Below, piece by piece: positions 56,756 through 64,000 of a stretch of DNA of 64,000 bases. Position 1 is the first letter of the stretch, and the number at the start of each line of letters is the position of its first letter. The stretch is from UBA11865 sp041570195 (lineage in GTDB: Bacteria > Chloroflexota > Anaerolineae > Promineifilales > Promineifilaceae). A model generated the notes under the pieces. It saw only the letters and a list, made by a program, of their open reading frames with translations, was not told the origin of the DNA and ran no database searches. The position numbers and the translations under genes were made by a program. The stretch covers positions 1 to 64,000 of the forward strand of contig JBFFWQ010000015.1 in NCBI GenBank assembly GCA_041570195.1. Direction: 5' to 3'.

Positions 56756-59170
56756 TCACTCGTAGAATATCGGGTACCTAGCCGGATCGATCTCATTCAT
56801 CATTTCGTAGATGAGTTCAAATACCTCTTCGACATTTGGCTTCGACCAATAATCGCCATCCGAACCGTAGGCCGGCGGGTGCGCTTTTGCGGTTAGTGTT
56901 CGCGGTTTGGAATCGAGCCACCAAAAGCCACCTTGCTTCTCCAATACTTCTTGCATCATATAAGCCGTCGCACCGCCGGGCACGTCCTCGTCGACGAAGA
57001 CGATATGACTGGTCTTCCGCAGCGAATTCACGATGAGCCCTCCAGCGTCAAAAGGCAAGAGACTTTGAACGTCGATCACCTCGACCTCAATACCAGTCTT
57101 GCTCAGTAATTCGGCCGCCTCGAGGGCGATGCGGCAAAGCGCGCCATAGGTCACCAGGGTCACGTCTTCGCCAGGCCGCAAAATCTCGGGCACACCAAGA
57201 GGAACGGTCATGGTAGCCAGATTTTGGGGTAGTCGTTCTTTGAGACGATAACCGTTTAGCACCTCAACCACCAGGCCCGGCTCCTCGGCCTGCAGCAACG
57301 TATTGTAGAAACCGACGGCCTGGGTCATGTTGCGCGGCACCAACACGTGAAGCCCGCGCACAAGGCTGATAATGCCGGCCATGGGCGAGCCAGAATGCCA
57401 AATCCCTTCCAATCTATGTCCACGGGTGCGGATGATAACCGGCGCCTTCTGACCACCGCTGGTACGCCAGTGCAATGTGGCCAGATCGTCCGAGATGATC
57501 TGTAAAGCGTAAAGCAAATAATCCAGATACTGGATCTCGGCCAGCGGCCGCAGCCCCCGCAACGCCATGCCAATCGCCTGACCGATGATGGTCGCTTCAC
57601 GGATACCTGTATCGGCCACGCGTAGCTTGCCGTACTTAACCTGCAATCCGGCAAAACCCTGATTAACATCGCCAAGGCGACCAACATCCTCGCCAAAGGC
57701 AATCAGGCGCGGTTCACGGGCTAACATGTCGTCAAAAGCCCGATTCAACAAGTCAAAGCCATTGACCAGCGGCGAATCTTTGTCGAAGATCGCTTTCTCT
57801 TCCGGAACACGGAGTGCAGATCCGGCCGACTCGTCATGCAGATGCGTGGCATAGCGTGCGCGCCCTGCACTTTCCAGGCGACGTTTGATGGCCACCAATG
57901 GTCGCCGGCAATCGGCATCCTCGCCCTTCAAAAGGATCAATGCATCGCGAATTGAAGCCAGGATTTGACGCCTGCTGGGAACAGGCATTCGTTGAACTCT
58001 GCGGCGAATGTGTCCCAATTCCTCGGCCGCCCGCGGGTCGCCGCAGGCCCGGTCCAGGATATCGGCGACGGCGCGCTGTTCCTCACGCACTGGACCGATG
58101 AATCCTTCCCAGGCCTCGATCCGGGTTTGTTCTACGTCGGCTTTCGTCTGCCGCTCGATCCTATCTAGCTCATCGACCGTAGCCAGATTTTGCCTGACAA
58201 TCCACTGGCGCATTTGTTGCACACAGTCATTCGCCCGCTCCCACTCCAGCCGCTCCGACGATTTGTAACGTTCATGGCTACCCGAAGTGGAATGACCTTG
58301 AGGCTGGGTAGCTTCAATGACATGTATGATGGCCGGCACATGTTCCTGGCGAGCAGTCGCGGTCGCCTGGCGGTACGTTTCGATCAAAGCCGGATAGTCC
58401 CAGGCACGAACGACATAAATGTCGTACCCATCTTTTGAACCCGGCTCACGCTGAAAGCCGGCCAATGCTTGAGAGATATTAGCCTTGACTACCTGGTACT
58501 CGTTGGGCACCGAAATGCCGTAGCCGTCGTCCCAGATGGACATTACCAATGGCCCCTTTAGGACGCCAATCGCGTTGATCGTCTCCCAGAACAGACCCTC
58601 GGCGCAGCTGGCATTGCCGATGGTGCCAAAAGCGACTTCATTACCGTTATTAGAAAATGAGGTAAGATGCTTGAGTTCGTCGAGCAAACGATACAGGCGC
58701 GACGCGTAGGCCAGACCAACCAGGCGGGGCATTTGTGACGCCGTGGGCGATAAATCGGCCGACGTGTTGTAATTCTCGACCTGACGCTTCCAACTACCGT
58801 CCTCGTACAAAAGGCGCGACGCGAAGTGAGCGTTCATCTGCCGCCCGCCTGAATGTGGATCGTTGTCCACATCGGCATATAGTTGGCCGAAGAATTCGCG
58901 AACGGTGACCAATCCCAGGGCAAGCATCAAGGTCTGGTCACGGTAGTAGCCAGATCGAAAATCTCCTGGCCTCCATACCCTGGCCATGGCGACCTGGGCG
59001 ACCTCTTTGCCATCGCCAAAAATACCAAACTTGGCTTTGCCGCTCAACGCTTCGCGCCGGCCGATAAGGCTGACCTGGCGACTCAAGCAAGCCAGGCGAT
59101 AATCGTGCAAAATCTCGTCGGGCTGTAACAAGTCTTGAGCGAGCTCAACGTCCTTGATTTCGTGAATCAT
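56756..59170 (-). CDS. 2-oxoacid dehydrogenase E1, fused alpha and beta subunits
   Basis: 804 residues. Residues up to about 450 are the alpha part with the thiamine-diphosphate region AFGTIGNASCAEGLFWETIN and DDGYGISVPNEY. The remainder is the beta part: NRAFDDMLAREPRLIAFGED, EIQYLDYLLYALQIISDDLA, VIRTRGHRLEGIWHSGSPMA and TLVTYGALCRIALEAAELL. Many bacteria encode the two as separate genes; here they are one chain. The decarboxylated 2-oxoacid is probably branched-chain or pyruvate. The ATG at 59170 (MIHEIKDVELAQ) is used because GGGAAAG lies upstream; the longer frame begins in a repeat-bearing intergenic region. Confidence 0.92.
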   Translation of the reverse strand: MIHEIKDVELAQDLLQPDEILHDYRLACLSRQVSLIGRREALSGKAKFGIFGDGKEVAQVAMARVWRPGDFRSGYYRDQTLMLALGLVTVREFFGQLYADVDNDPHSGGRQMNAHFASRLLYEDGSWKRQVENYNTSADLSPTASQMPRLVGLAYASRLYRLLDELKHLTSFSNNGNEVAFGTIGNASCAEGLFWETINAIGVLKGPLVMSIWDDGYGISVPNEYQVVKANISQALAGFQREPGSKDGYDIYVVRAWDYPALIETYRQATATARQEHVPAIIHVIEATQPQGHSTSGSHERYKSSERLEWERANDCVQQMRQWIVRQNLATVDELDRIERQTKADVEQTRIEAWEGFIGPVREEQRAVADILDRACGDPRAAEELGHIRRRVQRMPVPSRRQILASIRDALILLKGEDADCRRPLVAIKRRLESAGRARYATHLHDESAGSALRVPEEKAIFDKDSPLVNGFDLLNRAFDDMLAREPRLIAFGEDVGRLGDVNQGFAGLQVKYGKLRVADTGIREATIIGQAIGMALRGLRPLAEIQYLDYLLYALQIISDDLATLHWRTSGGQKAPVIIRTRGHRLEGIWHSGSPMAGIISLVRGLHVLVPRNMTQAVGFYNTLLQAEEPGLVVEVLNGYRLKERLPQNLATMTVPLGVPEILRPGEDVTLVTYGALCRIALEAAELLSKTGIEVEVIDVQSLLPFDAGGLIVNSLRKTSHIVFVDEDVPGGATAYMMQEVLEKQGGFWWLDSKPRTLTAKAHPPAYGSDGDYWSKPNVEEVFELIYEMMNEIDPARYPIFYE

Positions 59171-59362
59171 CACTTTCCCATAACTCCGTGATGCTGAAGG
59201 CGCCCGCCAACACCTGTAATAGGTTACGGCGCGATCGTCCTTCGTGCAGTAATGCGTGCTACTATGCAATGGTGCCGGTCGCGAAAACGGCCGGCTAATT
59301 CTCTAAGCCAGAGACAGCTATCCAAGCGCGAGATCACTTGATCTGTACATGGGCCGGCGCTT

Positions 59363-60037
59363 TCACTCACTAGCGAGAGGCATGACTGTGAAATTGTCAA
59401 ATGCCACCCGCAAGCCGCCTGGCGTAAACGTCTCGGCTAACAGACCGACATCGCCGGCTTCCAACGTCTCGTCGGTCACACTGCCTACCTCGACATCATT
59501 GACAAAGAATGTTAGATCGGGCCCTGCGGCCACGACGCGCAGCGTATTGGTCGCCCCAAGTCCCGGTGCCACGGCCGCCGAGCCAAACCAGTCGCGGTCA
59601 ACCAAGGCTTGTTGCTCGGCGCAGCTACTCGAGCAAAGCCCGGCGTACACATAACCGTCGCTGCTGACCTTCAGCATATAGAAACGCTCGGAAGCAGCAT
59701 CGACGCGAAGGAGAATACCATAGCCGTTATCCTCGGTCCCCTCCAGGGGCGTCGCCTCGACCTGGTAGACGCCATCAGCAAACTTGCGTCCGGCCGTCGT
59801 CCAAAAACTGTTGCCGCTTATATCGACGATCATCTCGTAAACGCCGTCAACCACCCGACCCTCAGAGCTGGCGCCCTCGCCGGCCGTCCAACTGCCGACT
59901 TCGTCGAATGTTTCCGTATAAGGTTCGGTTTCAACAGGCGACAACAGTCGGGGCACAAGCCACCAGGCCAGTATCAGTAGCAAGGCAATGCTCAAGGCGA
60001 CGATCGAAATGATAGCTCTTTTGTTTCTACGCATCAT
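59363..60037 (-). CDS. Anchored lectin-like protein (paralogue 1)
   Basis: 224 residues. A TM anchor (about 8-30: AIISIVALSIALLLILAWWL) is followed by a concanavalin-like beta-sandwich (about 45-224). The core reads DNGYGILLRVDAASERFYML, SSDGYVYAGLCSSSCAEQQA, TLRVVAAGPDLTFFVNDVEV and DVGLLAETFTPGGLRVAFDN, the last close to DUF1080/laminin-G-type ends. Two cysteines sit in one loop. There are no catalytic residues. It is clearly homologous to the next gene, so the pair arose by duplication. Confidence 0.76.
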   Translation of the reverse strand: MMRRNKRAIISIVALSIALLLILAWWLVPRLLSPVETEPYTETFDEVGSWTAGEGASSEGRVVDGVYEMIVDISGNSFWTTAGRKFADGVYQVEATPLEGTEDNGYGILLRVDAASERFYMLKVSSDGYVYAGLCSSSCAEQQALVDRDWFGSAAVAPGLGATNTLRVVAAGPDLTFFVNDVEVGSVTDETLEAGDVGLLAETFTPGGLRVAFDNFTVMPLASE

Positions 60038-60129
60038 TTAGTGCTGCCGGGCGAGGCTGGGCGAACGGCAAGGAGTGGCGATGGTGATCAAAAGGACCAG
60101 GCCCACGAATCGTGAACGGCGTGCGCCCT

Positions 60130-60807
60130 TTACTGCTCCGCCGACAGAGGAATGTGACTAAAATTGTCAAAGACCACCCGTACGCCGGGTTCGCCCAGGG
60201 ATTCCACCACGACAGCCACATCCCCTTCGGCTAAGCGATCGTCAGTTGCCCGGCCCACTTCAAGACCGTTGACGAAGAAGGTCATTCGGCTACCGTCGGC
60301 GATCACTTTCAGGTTGTTCGTTTCATGCAGGCCGCCCTTGACTGCCGGGGAGCGAAACCAGTCACCGCCAACCAGGGCGACGGCCTCAGATTCACACAAA
60401 TCCCGACAATAGCCGATCCAGATGTAACCGTCGCCGCTCACCTCAAAGGCATAAAAAGAATCGCTTGCTTCGTCGACTCGATATAGCATACCATAGCCGT
60501 TGTTCAACGGGCCATCGATCTGAGTCGCGTCCAGCTCATAGGTCCCATCGCCAAAAGTTTCGCCGGCCGTAGCCAGGTACATGCCCTGATTGCTTTTGAC
60601 AAGCATGTCGTAAACGCCATCGGCCACCTGCCCTTCGACGTCGGTCGAGGTTCCAGAGCCCCAGCTTCCAGCGGCGTCAAAACTCTCCTCATAGATGTCG
60701 CTGCCGAAAACGCTGCAGGCCATTGTGGCCATGGCCAATACGAAGGAAAAGGCCAGCGGGCCGATCAAGGCGCGATAGCGGTATCTTTGACCAATCTCCG
60801 GATTCAC
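60130..60807 (-). CDS. Lectin-like lipoprotein (paralogue 2)
   Basis: 225 residues. The signal peptide has a lipobox-like ATMAC (C35 from this start). The fold follows the neighbouring paralogue: LNNGYGMLYRVDEASDSFYA, SGDGYIWIGYCRDLCESEAV, NLKVIADGSRMTFFVNGLEV and GDVAVVVESLGEPGVRVVFD. A GTG start at 60807 is chosen because GAGGTGA lies just upstream, right after the stop of the Fe-S gene; longer frames overlap that gene. The two proteins differ in anchoring (lipid here, TM in paralogue 1). Function is unknown, possibly carbohydrate binding at the cell surface. Confidence 0.74.
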   Translation of the reverse strand: MNPEIGQRYRYRALIGPLAFSFVLAMATMACSVFGSDIYEESFDAAGSWGSGTSTDVEGQVADGVYDMLVKSNQGMYLATAGETFGDGTYELDATQIDGPLNNGYGMLYRVDEASDSFYAFEVSGDGYIWIGYCRDLCESEAVALVGGDWFRSPAVKGGLHETNNLKVIADGSRMTFFVNGLEVGRATDDRLAEGDVAVVVESLGEPGVRVVFDNFSHIPLSAEQ

Positions 60808-60817
60808 GCCAATCACC

Positions 60818-62833
60818 TCAGCTAATAGCCTCGGCCATGAGCTGGGCGACATCCTGAACCTGCATCGCTTCTCCGGCTTCGACATTGGCATCATTCATCA
60901 TTATGGCACAGAATGGGCAACCTGTCGCCAGTACTTTCGCACCGGTTGCCCGGGCCTCGGCGTACCGATTACTGCTGACCGCCTCCTGACCATGCTCTTC
61001 TTCCTTCCACATTTGGGCCCCACCTGCGCCACAGCAGAAAGAGCCTTCGCGGTTGCGCTCCATCTCCAACAGGGCCATACCGGCTTTGGCCAGCGCCTCG
61101 CGGGGCGCGTCATACTCGCCGTTCTGACGGCCCAGATAACATGGATCGTGGAAGGTGGCTTGTTGCAAAACCTGGCCGTTCTTCAACGTTAACTTGCCTT
61201 TGCCGACCAGCTCACCAATGTATTGCGTGTGGTGCAGGACCCGAAAGTCGGCGCCGAAGTCACCATATTCTTTGCCCAAGGTGTGGAAGCAGTGCGGGCA
61301 AGTAGTCACGATCGTCTTCTTGTCGGCGCCAATGCCCTGCAATACTTCGATATTCATCATGGCCATCTCAAAGAAGAGATACTCATTGCCGGCCCGGCGG
61401 GCGCTGTCTCCGGTGCAACTTTCGTCGTTGCCCAGCACTGCGTAGCTGACGCCCGCGCTATTCAGCACCGTTGCCATGGCCCGAGCGATCTCCTGGGCGT
61501 TGGGATCAAAAGCCCCGGCGCAGCCGACCCAATATAGCACATCAAATTCCGGGTTTTGCTCGACCGTAGGCACAACGAAATCGAGCGGCGCTGCCCAGAC
61601 CAAGCGATCTTCCGTCATTCCCCAGGGATTGGCCATGCGCTCCATTCCGTTAAAAGCCGCCTTAAGTTCCTGGGGAAAGGCGCTTTCCATGAGAACCTGG
61701 TTCTGGCGAATGTTCATGATGTCGAACATCGGCTCATTGCCAACCGGGCAGACCTCGACGCAGGCGCCGCAGGTTGTACAGGCCCAGACGGCGCTTTCGC
61801 TAATACCATAGTCCAGCAGCAGTTGACCGTCCTCTTCGCCGGCCGCCAGTGTGGTCATCGAATGCTTCGTATAGAATCGTTTGTTGATCTCCAGCGCTGA
61901 CGGAGATAGTTCTTTGCCGGTCACATAGGCTGGGCAAGCGTCCTGGCAGCGGTTGCACATGATACAGGCGAAGGCATCCAGCACCTGCGTCTGTGAGAGA
62001 TCCGTGAGTCGAGCCGCGCCGAATTGCTCGATGGATTCATCTTCAAAGTCGAGGGCCTCCAGTGCGCCTGGCGATCTGCGCTTTGGCCGGCTGGCGATAT
62101 TGACCGGCCCCATGAAAAGATGGGCATGTTTGGTATAGGGGAAATAGGGAAGGAACAGCAAGATCAAGCCCAAGGCAAACCACCAACTGGCATGCCAACC
62201 GATCTCCAGGCCCTCGGCCGAGATTCCCAACCATAGACTGCTGACCAGGCTGGCGAAGGGCTGCCAGGCATCGGCGCCATCCATGACAATCGCGAAGCTT
62301 TGCCCCAAGAATCGAAATCCGACATGCAAGAAGATGAAGCCAGCGACGATGAATGAATCCCGAGCAATGCCCGATGCGGCATTTGGATAGAGTTTGACGT
62401 TTTCGCGAACGGTCAGCGCCGAATCCCGAGCGATGAAGCGGCGCACGACGAAGTAAACGACGCCGACCAGAACGGCCACGCTGAACACGTCGGCCACCAG
62501 GCGATAGAGCCCACCCAAAGTTGTATCGCCCAGAAAGTGGAAATCGGCAACGTAGCCTTCGACAACGTCAATCAGATTTACCAGGCCATAAAAAACGAAG
62601 CCCCAGGCGACACCGTAATGGAATATTGACGCGATCCGACGTCGGTGGATAATGCCGCCCTGGTTCAACAAGGCTACGGTAAAATCGACGACGAAACGGA
62701 CCATGGAGCCGACGGCGATCTGGCCTTGGCCGCGCAAGATCGTGCGGATCATCCGGCCGAAGGTCACGTAGGCAGCAGAAAGAGAAACGACGACCAAGAG
62801 AAAGAAGAGGACTTTTTCGACGGTTGTAAGCAT
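60818..62833 (-). CDS. HdrD/GlpC-like iron-sulfur membrane oxidoreductase
   Basis: 671 residues. About five to six N-terminal TM helices resemble the nitrate-reductase gamma/DsrM cytochrome b type. Two 4Fe-4S ferredoxin motifs follow, CIMCNRCQDACP (about 290-301) and CTTCGACVEVCP (about 351-362). Two CCG domains come next (CPHCFHTLGKEYGD near 512, FCCGAGGAQMW near 600). It should pass electrons between the quinone pool and a soluble partner such as an acyl-CoA/ETF or 2-hydroxyacid pathway. It ends next to the lectin-like lipoprotein start, so the three genes may be co-transcribed. Confidence 0.9.
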   Translation of the reverse strand: MLTTVEKVLFFLLVVVSLSAAYVTFGRMIRTILRGQGQIAVGSMVRFVVDFTVALLNQGGIIHRRRIASIFHYGVAWGFVFYGLVNLIDVVEGYVADFHFLGDTTLGGLYRLVADVFSVAVLVGVVYFVVRRFIARDSALTVRENVKLYPNAASGIARDSFIVAGFIFLHVGFRFLGQSFAIVMDGADAWQPFASLVSSLWLGISAEGLEIGWHASWWFALGLILLFLPYFPYTKHAHLFMGPVNIASRPKRRSPGALEALDFEDESIEQFGAARLTDLSQTQVLDAFACIMCNRCQDACPAYVTGKELSPSALEINKRFYTKHSMTTLAAGEEDGQLLLDYGISESAVWACTTCGACVEVCPVGNEPMFDIMNIRQNQVLMESAFPQELKAAFNGMERMANPWGMTEDRLVWAAPLDFVVPTVEQNPEFDVLYWVGCAGAFDPNAQEIARAMATVLNSAGVSYAVLGNDESCTGDSARRAGNEYLFFEMAMMNIEVLQGIGADKKTIVTTCPHCFHTLGKEYGDFGADFRVLHHTQYIGELVGKGKLTLKNGQVLQQATFHDPCYLGRQNGEYDAPREALAKAGMALLEMERNREGSFCCGAGGAQMWKEEEHGQEAVSSNRYAEARATGAKVLATGCPFCAIMMNDANVEAGEAMQVQDVAQLMAEAIS

Positions 62834-63013
62834 GATCTCCTCGTTCCTGACAATATGGCCGAATCGCGCCGGAACTCACCCGGCCGGCAGTTGCACGCAA
62901 CAATCGTGAGTTTATCATATCTGAAGGGCCTCACAAAGCGGCCGCGGTCCTGCGTATTACAGCCGGAGGGTTGAAATAAGCCGCGCATAAGACGACGCGC
63001 CCTGGGGGTGAGG

Positions 63014-63019
63014 TATAAT
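63014..63019 (+). promoter_or_regulatory. -10 box of the edge glycoside hydrolase
   Basis: A perfect TATAAT ends 8 nt before the ATG at 63028, the same spacing as for xylB and folC, so a leaderless transcript is likely. No good -35 hexamer is visible at the usual distance. Confidence 0.6.
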
Positions 63020-63027
63020 TGCAGCCT

Positions 63028-64000
63028 ATGTCTGGCAAGCGAAGAGCGTTGCGCCCATTGATCGGGCTTCTAGCAGCTTTTGTGTTGTTGATCGCCCTGT
63101 GGCCCAATGCCTCTTCCTTATACGATCTGACTGGCGAGGAAGCGCTGCCCGCGCAGTTGCGTGGCGTCGTACACTGGATGTATACGGCCATTCGTCCCCA
63201 GCCCGATCTCGCGTCCGGGGCTCAAATCACTCACGCCGAGCTCAGGCCATTCGGCATGAATACCTTCTTACAGCAGGAAGTGCTGCCCGAGGTCAGAGAA
63301 CAGAGCCTAAACATGCTGAAAGAAGCCGGATTCGGTTTCATCCGCCAGCAGTTTGCCTGGGAAGACATTGAAGTCCATGGTAAGGACGATTTCGTAGACC
63401 GGCGCAACGATCCGGCCGGCGTCGACGCCTGGGCCAAGTATGACAACATCGTCGATCTAGCCGAGCAGAACGATATCGAGATTATCGCCCGGCTAGACAA
63501 CCCGCCGGCCTGGTCGCGGGTCATGACCGACACGATAGGCACCCACGCCCCGCCTGACGACTTCGACGATTACGGTGATTTTGTCGAGGCGGTTGTCAAA
63601 CGCTACCGCGGCCGGATCACTTACTTCCAATTATGGAACGAACCGAATATTTATCCCGAATGGGGCGAGCAGTTCGTCGAGCCAGAGACTTTCACTGAAC
63701 TTATGTGCATCGGCTACACGCGGGCCAAGGCGGCGAATCCCGATGCAGTCGTTCTGGCTGGGGCGTTGTCGCCAACTATCGCCCTTGATGGCCGGGACCT
63801 CAACGATCTGGTCTTCTTGCAGCGCATGTACGCTGCCGGCGCGGGAGAGTGTTTCGACATCCTGTCGGCCCAGGGTTACGGATTATGGTCTGGTCCAACA
63901 GACCAGCGCTTGAGACCTACCGTCATTAATTACCCGCACGCAATGCTGTTGCGCGACGTTATGGTCCAGAATGGCGATGCAACCAAGCCGATATGGATCA
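63028..64000 (+). CDS. Exported glycoside hydrolase-like protein (cut by right edge)
   Basis: 324 codons are visible. A signal or anchor segment (RPLIGLLAAFVLLIALWPN) is followed by a (beta/alpha)8-type hydrolase: LKEAGFGFIRQQFAWEDIEV, IARLDNPPAWSRVM, ITYFQLWNEPNIYPEWG and DILSAQGYGLWSGPT. The E in LWNEPN is the expected acid/base of clan GH-A (GH39/GH5/GH42-like); the nucleophile glutamate lies beyond the window. The substrate cannot be assigned. The ATG is preceded by a -10 box and no ribosome site. Confidence 0.85.
   Translation, partial: MSGKRRALRPLIGLLAAFVLLIALWPNASSLYDLTGEEALPAQLRGVVHWMYTAIRPQPDLASGAQITHAELRPFGMNTFLQQEVLPEVREQSLNMLKEAGFGFIRQQFAWEDIEVHGKDDFVDRRNDPAGVDAWAKYDNIVDLAEQNDIEIIARLDNPPAWSRVMTDTIGTHAPPDDFDDYGDFVEAVVKRYRGRITYFQLWNEPNIYPEWGEQFVEPETFTELMCIGYTRAKAANPDAVVLAGALSPTIALDGRDLNDLVFLQRMYAAGAGECFDILSAQGYGLWSGPTDQRLRPTVINYPHAMLLRDVMVQNGDATKPIWI

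Noticed and set aside
1..64000. tRNA, rRNA or other structured RNA genes
   Set aside because: I looked for tRNA arms, CCA ends and conserved rRNA stretches in the gaps and found none. A covariance scan would be needed to exclude small RNAs.

Overview
The window is GC-rich, gene-dense bacterial chromosome. Gene content points to a Chloroflexota (Anaerolineae/Caldilineae-like) bacterium. The hints are lipoproteins and anchored proteins with Thr/Pro-rich linkers, an NBR1-type Ig domain on a secreted receptor, many sugar-uptake and glycan genes, a Reg_prop sensor kinase, a fused alpha/beta E1 dehydrogenase, and no outer-membrane or LPS genes. This placement is an inference from gene families; no rRNA or tRNA gene was seen.

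Layout. 1-7 kb: a partial ROK sugar kinase, a decayed gene next to an N-terminally truncated IS3-like transposase, a GH35 beta-galactosidase, a YCII-family gene with an ATG-TAA start-stop, a DHA2 drug exporter, and a toxin-antitoxin pair whose VapC toxin is frameshifted. 7-16.8 kb: a Slt-type lytic transglycosylase lipoprotein, a second VapC remnant, a small membrane protein, a DUF6325/coiled-coil protein, an anchored solute receptor with Ig-like domains, an alpha/beta hydrolase and a PLP decarboxylase. 16.8-20.6 kb: a tungstate (Tup) ABC operon led by a GntR regulator with a periplasmic-binding-protein-like sensor domain. A perfect 18-bp palindrome lies before the regulator. 20.8-23.7 kb: a RibD-like reductase, a repeat element, and a two-gene unit encoding a putative secreted zinc metallopeptidase toxin (N-terminal motif like that of contractile-injection-system cargo) and a small unknown protein. 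The unit has its own repeat-decorated promoter. 24-30.7 kb: a xylose-type ABC transporter followed by a giant lipoprotein joining FG-GAP/UnbV repeats to a di-heme MauG-like peroxidase. 30.7-40.3 kb: a glycosyltransferase overlapped by a VapC/Phd pair, xylulokinase, a GNAT, and a two-component system with a 1277-residue beta-propeller sensor kinase. 40.5-64 kb: mostly housekeeping (map, folC, lon, trmH-like methyltransferase, thioredoxin-TPR, NAT, E1/E2 2-oxoacid dehydrogenase, HdrD-like Fe-S membrane protein), a GT39 enzyme, a duplicated pair of lectin-like exported proteins, and a glycoside hydrolase cut by the right edge.

How they fit together. Beta-galactosidase, the ROK kinase, the xylose-type importer, xylulokinase and the edge glycoside hydrolase describe a heterotroph that degrades plant or exopolysaccharide sugars. 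The Tup transporter would supply tungsten or molybdenum for cofactor enzymes outside the window. Three VapC-type loci, of which two are broken, plus the truncated IS and other gene remnants show that the left third is a region of gene decay. Several genes (xylB, folC, the edge hydrolase) have a -10 box exactly 8 nt before ATG, which suggests leaderless mRNAs. The candidate for an undescribed system is the metallopeptidase/partner unit at 21.9-23.7 kb.
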